Source: Prevotellaceae bacterium (lineage in GTDB: Bacteria > Bacteroidota > Bacteroidia > Bacteroidales > UBA932). Taken from it: a DNA stretch of 7,646 nt. Within the stretch, counting starts at the first letter, position 1. Each line of letters starts with the position of its first letter. Under the pieces are notes generated by a model. The model was not told where the DNA came from. It did not search any database and was given only the letters and a program-made list of their open reading frames with translations. The position numbers and the translations under genes were made by a program. Shown in pieces: positions 4,784-7,646 of the stretch. The stretch spans positions 1 through 7,646 of the forward strand of contig JAIRLF010000268.1 in assembly GCA_031259655.1 (NCBI GenBank), given 5' to 3'.

Positions 4784-7165
4784 ATGAAATTAGAAATATT
4801 AAATAAGGTAAAAGGCTTCTTCGCAGTGATATTATCTGCATTTTGCGTGTCTATGAATGCGCAAACCGAGTGGCCGCTGTCGATGGTATACGAAAATAGC
4901 AGGATACAAATATTTAAACCTGAGACAGAAAGTTTTAATACAGATAAAATGTCTTTCAGGTCGGCGCTAATGCTCTCCGAAGGAGATAATAACGTATTCG
5001 GTTCGATGTGGGTGGATGCAAATCTGCAAATCAACAAGACAAACAGAACGGTAACAATCATTAACGCCGATGTCAACGATTTACGTTTCCCCGACGGGTA
5101 TGCTGCCGAAAAAGAAAGTGGGTTGATAAAAACCATTGAGCGAAATCTGTACAACGTTTCCATTAAGATGGACGATATTCTGTCGGATTTGGAGAACTCT
5201 CAAAATGAGCAATCAATGACAAAATCGATGAATAATGCCCCGCCGGTTATTTACTATACCACAACTCCTTCGATTTTAGTCACTATCGATGGCGACCCGA
5301 TTCTGCAACCTACGGATACGAAGAACGTGGAAATGGTATCAAATTCTCCGTTCCTGATTCTTAAATACAAGAACATGTTCTATCTAAGTAACAGTTCATT
5401 GTGGTACGAATCAGGGTCTCCGCTTTCGGGATGGACGCCAAAAAGCATTGTGCCGAATGTCATAACGCAGGTAGCCAAGTCGTTGAAATCGGATGACGGA
5501 GACGTCATGGAAGAAAACTCCTTCTATCCCAAAGTAATAGTCAGCACCGTTCCGGCGGAATTGGTTCAAACAGACGGCTCGCCGACATTTGCCGCGATAC
5601 CAAACACAATGATGCTGTACGTCGCCAACACATCCGACCAAATAGTGATGGACATAAGAAGCCAACAGTATTTTGTCCTGTTATCGGGCAGATGGTATTC
5701 TTCCCCGAAGTTGGACGGGACATGGAAATATGTTGATTTCAACGATTTACCCGCCGATTTCGCTAAAATACCCGAAGGTTCGAACAAAGACCTGTTGCTG
5801 GCAAGCGTACCCGACACGAAAGCTTCGCAAGACGCAGTCAGAGAATCGCTTGTGCCTCAGGCGGCAATTGTTGACCGAAGCTCTACAAAGACAGAAGTGG
5901 TTTACGACGGCGACCCGTATTTCGAAAATATCGAAGGTACAAGTATGAAATATGCGACCAACAGTTCGGGAACAGTTCTTTATGAAAACAGTGCGTATTA
6001 TGTTGTGGATAATGGAGTTTGGTTTGTCGGTTCAAGCCCGCGAGGTCCATGGATTGTCAGCGACAGGCGTCCGGTTCATATAAACATAATCCCGCCCTCG
6101 TGTCCCGTATACAATGTCCGTCATGTCTATATCTATCACTCTACGCCTCAGGTGGTTTACGTGGGATATACGGGCGGATATCTTTCGTCGTATCGTGTTG
6201 GCAACGTGGTGGTTTACGGGACAGGTTGGAGATACCGTCCGTGGAGAGGCAGATGTTACTATCCGCGTCCCTGTACTTGGGGATTCGGGATGTCGTACAA
6301 TCCGTGGCACGGCTGGTCGGTAAACTTTGTTTACGGTTCGGGATGGTTCGGTTACTCTTATCCGCAAACCTATTACACTTATTATCCGTACTATAACTAT
6401 CGTCCTGTTTACAGATACCGGAGCGGCTGGTGGGGACCTCCCGTGTATCGCCCTCCGTATTGCGTCCCTTACACTCATTATTACGGTCATTATCACGCAC
6501 AAATAAGAAGTTCAAGCAGATACACTATTCGCAGAAACGAAGTCAGAGTATCGACTCCATCAAGGACAAATAATATATATGTATACAATAGCGGACGCGG
6601 AGGCGTTCAATCGACACGCTCAAGCTCAAGCATACGAAGCAGTTCCGACAGCCGACAAAATTTGACAAGAAGCTACAGCGCTCAAGCTCGTCCGATATCT
6701 ACGCCGTCAAGAAGTTCTACAAGTTCTACGCGACCTTCGAGCAGCGTAACAAGAAGTTCGTCAAGTACGCCATCAAGAAGTTCAAACGAGACGACAACAA
6801 CACGACAATCGAGCAATAGCGCTACAAGTTCTACGCCTTCGCGAAGTTCGACAACAACAACAAAACCTTCTACAAGCGCCGGAACGAGAAACCCGTCTTC
6901 CGGAACATCTGCGACGCCAAGCCGCTCATCGAATACTTCGACAAACACGACGACGCCAAGCCGCTCATCGAATACTTCGACGACTACAACGCCAAGCCGT
7001 TCGTCTAATACTTCTACAAGTACAACGCCAAGCCGCTCGTCGAATACTTCAACGAGTACAACGCCAAGTCGCTCGTCGAATACTGACAACTCAAAATCAA
7101 GTAATTCAAGTTCGTCATCGTCGAGAAATAGAAGTTCGAATAATTCGTCGTCAGGAAGAAGATAA
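4784..7165 (+). CDS. Large exported repeat protein with aromatic-rich segment and Ser/Thr/Arg tail; function unknown
   Basis: A 793-residue protein. Residues 1-26 form a signal peptide (hydrophobic GFFAVILSAFCVSMNA, likely cut before Q27). Residues 28-138 are a conserved N-terminal domain (start WPLSMVYENSRIQIFKPE, end NVSIKMDDILSDLE). Three similar repeats follow: about 152-223 (LWYESGSPLSGW), 248-330 (TDGSPTF, NTMMLYVANT, YFVLLSGRWYSSPKLDGTW, LPADFAKIP), and 371-425 (YDGDPYF, GTSMKYATNS, GVWFVGSSPRGPW). Residues 440-570 are packed with Tyr, Trp, Gly, Pro and Arg (VVYGTGWRYRPWRG, SGWWGPP). From 573 on the tail is Ser/Thr/Arg-rich, strongly basic, with eight TPSRSS motifs. I know similar proteins from Proteobacteria and Bacteroidota, annotated as hypothetical or as carbohydrate-binding family V/XII; no function is established and I see no catalytic motif. 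A cell-surface or matrix-binding role is inference. No clear TAnnTTTG promoter is visible before it. Confidence 0.85.
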   Translation: MKLEILNKVKGFFAVILSAFCVSMNAQTEWPLSMVYENSRIQIFKPETESFNTDKMSFRSALMLSEGDNNVFGSMWVDANLQINKTNRTVTIINADVNDLRFPDGYAAEKESGLIKTIERNLYNVSIKMDDILSDLENSQNEQSMTKSMNNAPPVIYYTTTPSILVTIDGDPILQPTDTKNVEMVSNSPFLILKYKNMFYLSNSSLWYESGSPLSGWTPKSIVPNVITQVAKSLKSDDGDVMEENSFYPKVIVSTVPAELVQTDGSPTFAAIPNTMMLYVANTSDQIVMDIRSQQYFVLLSGRWYSSPKLDGTWKYVDFNDLPADFAKIPEGSNKDLLLASVPDTKASQDAVRESLVPQAAIVDRSSTKTEVVYDGDPYFENIEGTSMKYATNSSGTVLYENSAYYVVDNGVWFVGSSPRGPWIVSDRRPVHINIIPPSCPVYNVRHVYIYHSTPQVVYVGYTGGYLSSYRVGNVVVYGTGWRYRPWRGRCYYPRPCTWGFGMSYNPWHGWSVNFVYGSGWFGYSYPQTYYTYYPYYNYRPVYRYRSGWWGPPVYRPPYCVPYTHYYGHYHAQIRSSSRYTIRRNEVRVSTPSRTNNIYVYNSGRGGVQSTRSSSSIRSSSDSRQNLTRSYSAQARPISTPSRSSTSSTRPSSSVTRSSSSTPSRSSNETTTTRQSSNSATSSTPSRSSTTTTKPSTSAGTRNPSSGTSATPSRSSNTSTNTTTPSRSSNTSTTTTPSRSSNTSTSTTPSRSSNTSTSTTPSRSSNTDNSKSSNSSSSSSRNRSSNNSSSGRR
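6914..7084 (+). repeat. 36-bp tandem repeat within the Ser/Thr-rich tail
   Basis: Five consecutive units begin at 6914, 6953, 6989, 7025 and 7061, each starting ACGCCAAG and encoding TPSRSSNTSTxT; the first is 39 bp, the next three 36 bp and the last is partial. Most differences are single bases, some silent. In-frame unit length means copy-number change would lengthen or shorten the tail without breaking the frame. Earlier TPSRSS motifs at residues 640, 662 and 684 are spaced by 22 residues, suggesting an older, larger unit. Confidence 0.85.
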
Positions 7166-7176
7166 GACAAAAGTAA

Positions 7177-7251
7177 ATTTACGATTTTAGATTTACGATT
7201 TACGATTTGGGCAATGCCGGCTGGCGTAAGCAACAATCTAAAATCGTAAAT
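7177..7251. repeat. 17-bp perfect inverted repeat after the large gene
   Basis: ATTTACGATTTTAGATT at 7177-7193 is the exact reverse complement of 7235-7251; the same right arm recurs at 7299-7315 inside the second direct-repeat copy. The left arm starts 12 bases after the stop codon at 7165. Transcribed, it could form an AT-rich stem with a 41-base loop, possibly serving as a weak 3' end structure. It lacks a following U-tract. Confidence 0.6.
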
Positions 7252-7335
7252 CCAAAATCTAAAATCCAAAAGTGTCGATGCCGGCTGGCGTAAGCAACAA
7301 TCTAAAATCGTAAATCCAAAATCTAAAATCCAAAA
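7214..7335. repeat. 58-bp perfect direct repeat, two copies
   Basis: The 58 bases at 7214-7271 recur without change at 7278-7335, separated by the 6 bases GTGTCG (period 64). Each copy has a GC-rich head (ATGCCGGCTGGCGTAAGC) and an AT-rich tail in which AATCTAAAATC occurs twice. The second copy ends 6 bases before the -7 promoter element of the downstream gene. Such low-complexity intergenic repeats are common in Bacteroidota genomes; no transposase or ORF is attached. Confidence 0.9.
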
Positions 7336-7341
7336 AAGTCG

Positions 7342-7349
7342 TACCTTTG
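7342..7349 (+). promoter_or_regulatory. -7 promoter element for the restriction-modification gene
   Basis: TACCTTTG matches TAnnTTTG exactly and lies 25 bases before the ATG at 7375, a usual spacing for Bacteroidota. It is the same octamer as the leftward element at 10-17. A -33 TTTG is not visible because the repeat tail occupies that position. Confidence 0.6.
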
Positions 7350-7374
7350 CGGCAAATATTTTATTTCAAAAGAC

Positions 7375-7646
7375 ATGCAACTATCAGACATATTAAAAGA
7401 TTCCGATTACAAACATGCACAGTTCGATCTTGCGCTGATTCATGAATTTGAGCAGCGTATTATCGTGCGTACCGATAATAAAGGAAAGAAAACGCCTTAC
7501 ATCAATTGCCTTATCCGTAAAAAGGACATTCGGCTTACACCGGAAGAGGCTATCAGGCAGCTGTATCTCGAAATCCTGCTGAATGACTACAAGTATCCTG
7601 CCGACCGCATTGAGCTGGAGTATGCCGTCACTTTCGGACGGGAAAA
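7375..7646 (+). CDS. Type I restriction-modification-type protein, N-terminal part (runs off the right edge)
   Basis: Ninety complete codons are visible from ATG 7375, with no stop before the window end. The translation starts MQLSDILKDSDYKHAQFD and includes PYINCLIRKKDIRLTPEEAI, RQLYLEILLNDY, and YPADRIELEYAVTFGREK. This is the pattern of the HsdR N-terminal-like domain (HSDR_N_2 type, a PD-(D/E)xK-related fold) found at the start of Bacteroidota type I restriction proteins and of N-6 adenine methyltransferase subunits with that domain. Which of the two it is cannot be told without the rest. The nuclease or methylase motifs lie beyond the window. An A-rich leader and a good -7 element support the start. 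Its codons favour CTG and GAG more than most of the neighbouring genes do, a weak hint of separate origin. Confidence 0.7.
   Translation, partial: MQLSDILKDSDYKHAQFDLALIHEFEQRIIVRTDNKGKKTPYINCLIRKKDIRLTPEEAIRQLYLEILLNDYKYPADRIELEYAVTFGRE

Noticed and set aside
6914..7084. CRISPR-like array of 36-bp units
   Set aside because: The units are directly adjacent with no spacers, and they encode an in-frame protein repeat.
6682..7269. 195-codon minus-strand ORF with an acidic Leu/Val/Glu periodic protein
   Set aside because: It is the antisense image of the TPSRSS tandem repeat, and its start lies in the intergenic 58-bp repeat. The periodicity simply mirrors the plus-strand coding repeat.
7177..7315. 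Invertible promoter (phase-variation switch) for the restriction gene
   Set aside because: The inverted arms (7177-7193 with 7235-7251 or 7299-7315) do not enclose the -7 element at 7342-7349, so inversion would not flip the promoter. No recombinase gene is visible either.
7214..7335. CRISPR array
   Set aside because: There are only two copies of a 58-bp unit with a 6-base spacer. The unit is too long and the spacer far too short, and no cas genes are present.

Overview
The window looks like chromosomal DNA from a member of the Bacteroidota, most likely Bacteroidales. The evidence is an AT-rich composition, starts preceded by A-rich leaders rather than Shine-Dalgarno sites, several copies of the Bacteroides-type -7 promoter element TAnnTTTG, low-complexity intergenic repeats of the kind common in this phylum, and protein families in their Bacteroidota form. 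This placement is inferred from these signs and was not tested by a search.

Layout. Positions 1-334 hold no convincing gene: a leftward promoter element at the edge, then low-complexity repeats. Positions 335-994 (minus strand) encode a divergent ArsM-like SAM methyltransferase. Behind it, an open frame (999-1316) without an ATG may be the remnant of a small regulator. Divergently, a tight plus-strand cluster (1382-4437, gaps of 7, 25 and 15 bases) encodes SufE, a DUF59/SufT-like Fe-S maturation protein, an exported protein with two near-identical thioredoxin domains, and a PmbA/TldE-family protein with no TldD beside it. The gap 4438-4783 holds a hairpin, a broken ORF whose second half resembles the N-terminus of Fic proteins and is interrupted by one in-frame TAG, and a terminator-like hairpin facing the minus strand.

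Positions 4784-7165 encode a 793-residue exported protein of a poorly characterised family. It has a conserved N-terminal domain, three WY/GPW-type repeats, an aromatic-rich segment and a long basic Ser/Thr/Arg tail built on TPSRSS repeats, part of which is a 36-bp tandem array. An intergenic region with a 58-bp direct repeat and an inverted repeat follows. A good -7 element then leads into the first 90 codons of a type I restriction-modification-type protein that runs off the right edge.

How the genes fit together. The sufE/DUF59 pair serves Fe-S cluster biogenesis or maturation; the thioredoxin-like and PmbA-like proteins share its transcription unit by spacing, but a functional link is inference. 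The methyltransferase has lost two of the three cysteines expected for arsenic methylation and most of the SAM-binding glycine motif, so it is either decaying or doing something else. No complete novel system is proven here. The best candidates for follow-up are the large repeat protein, the degenerate ArsM-like locus and the broken Fic-like ORF.
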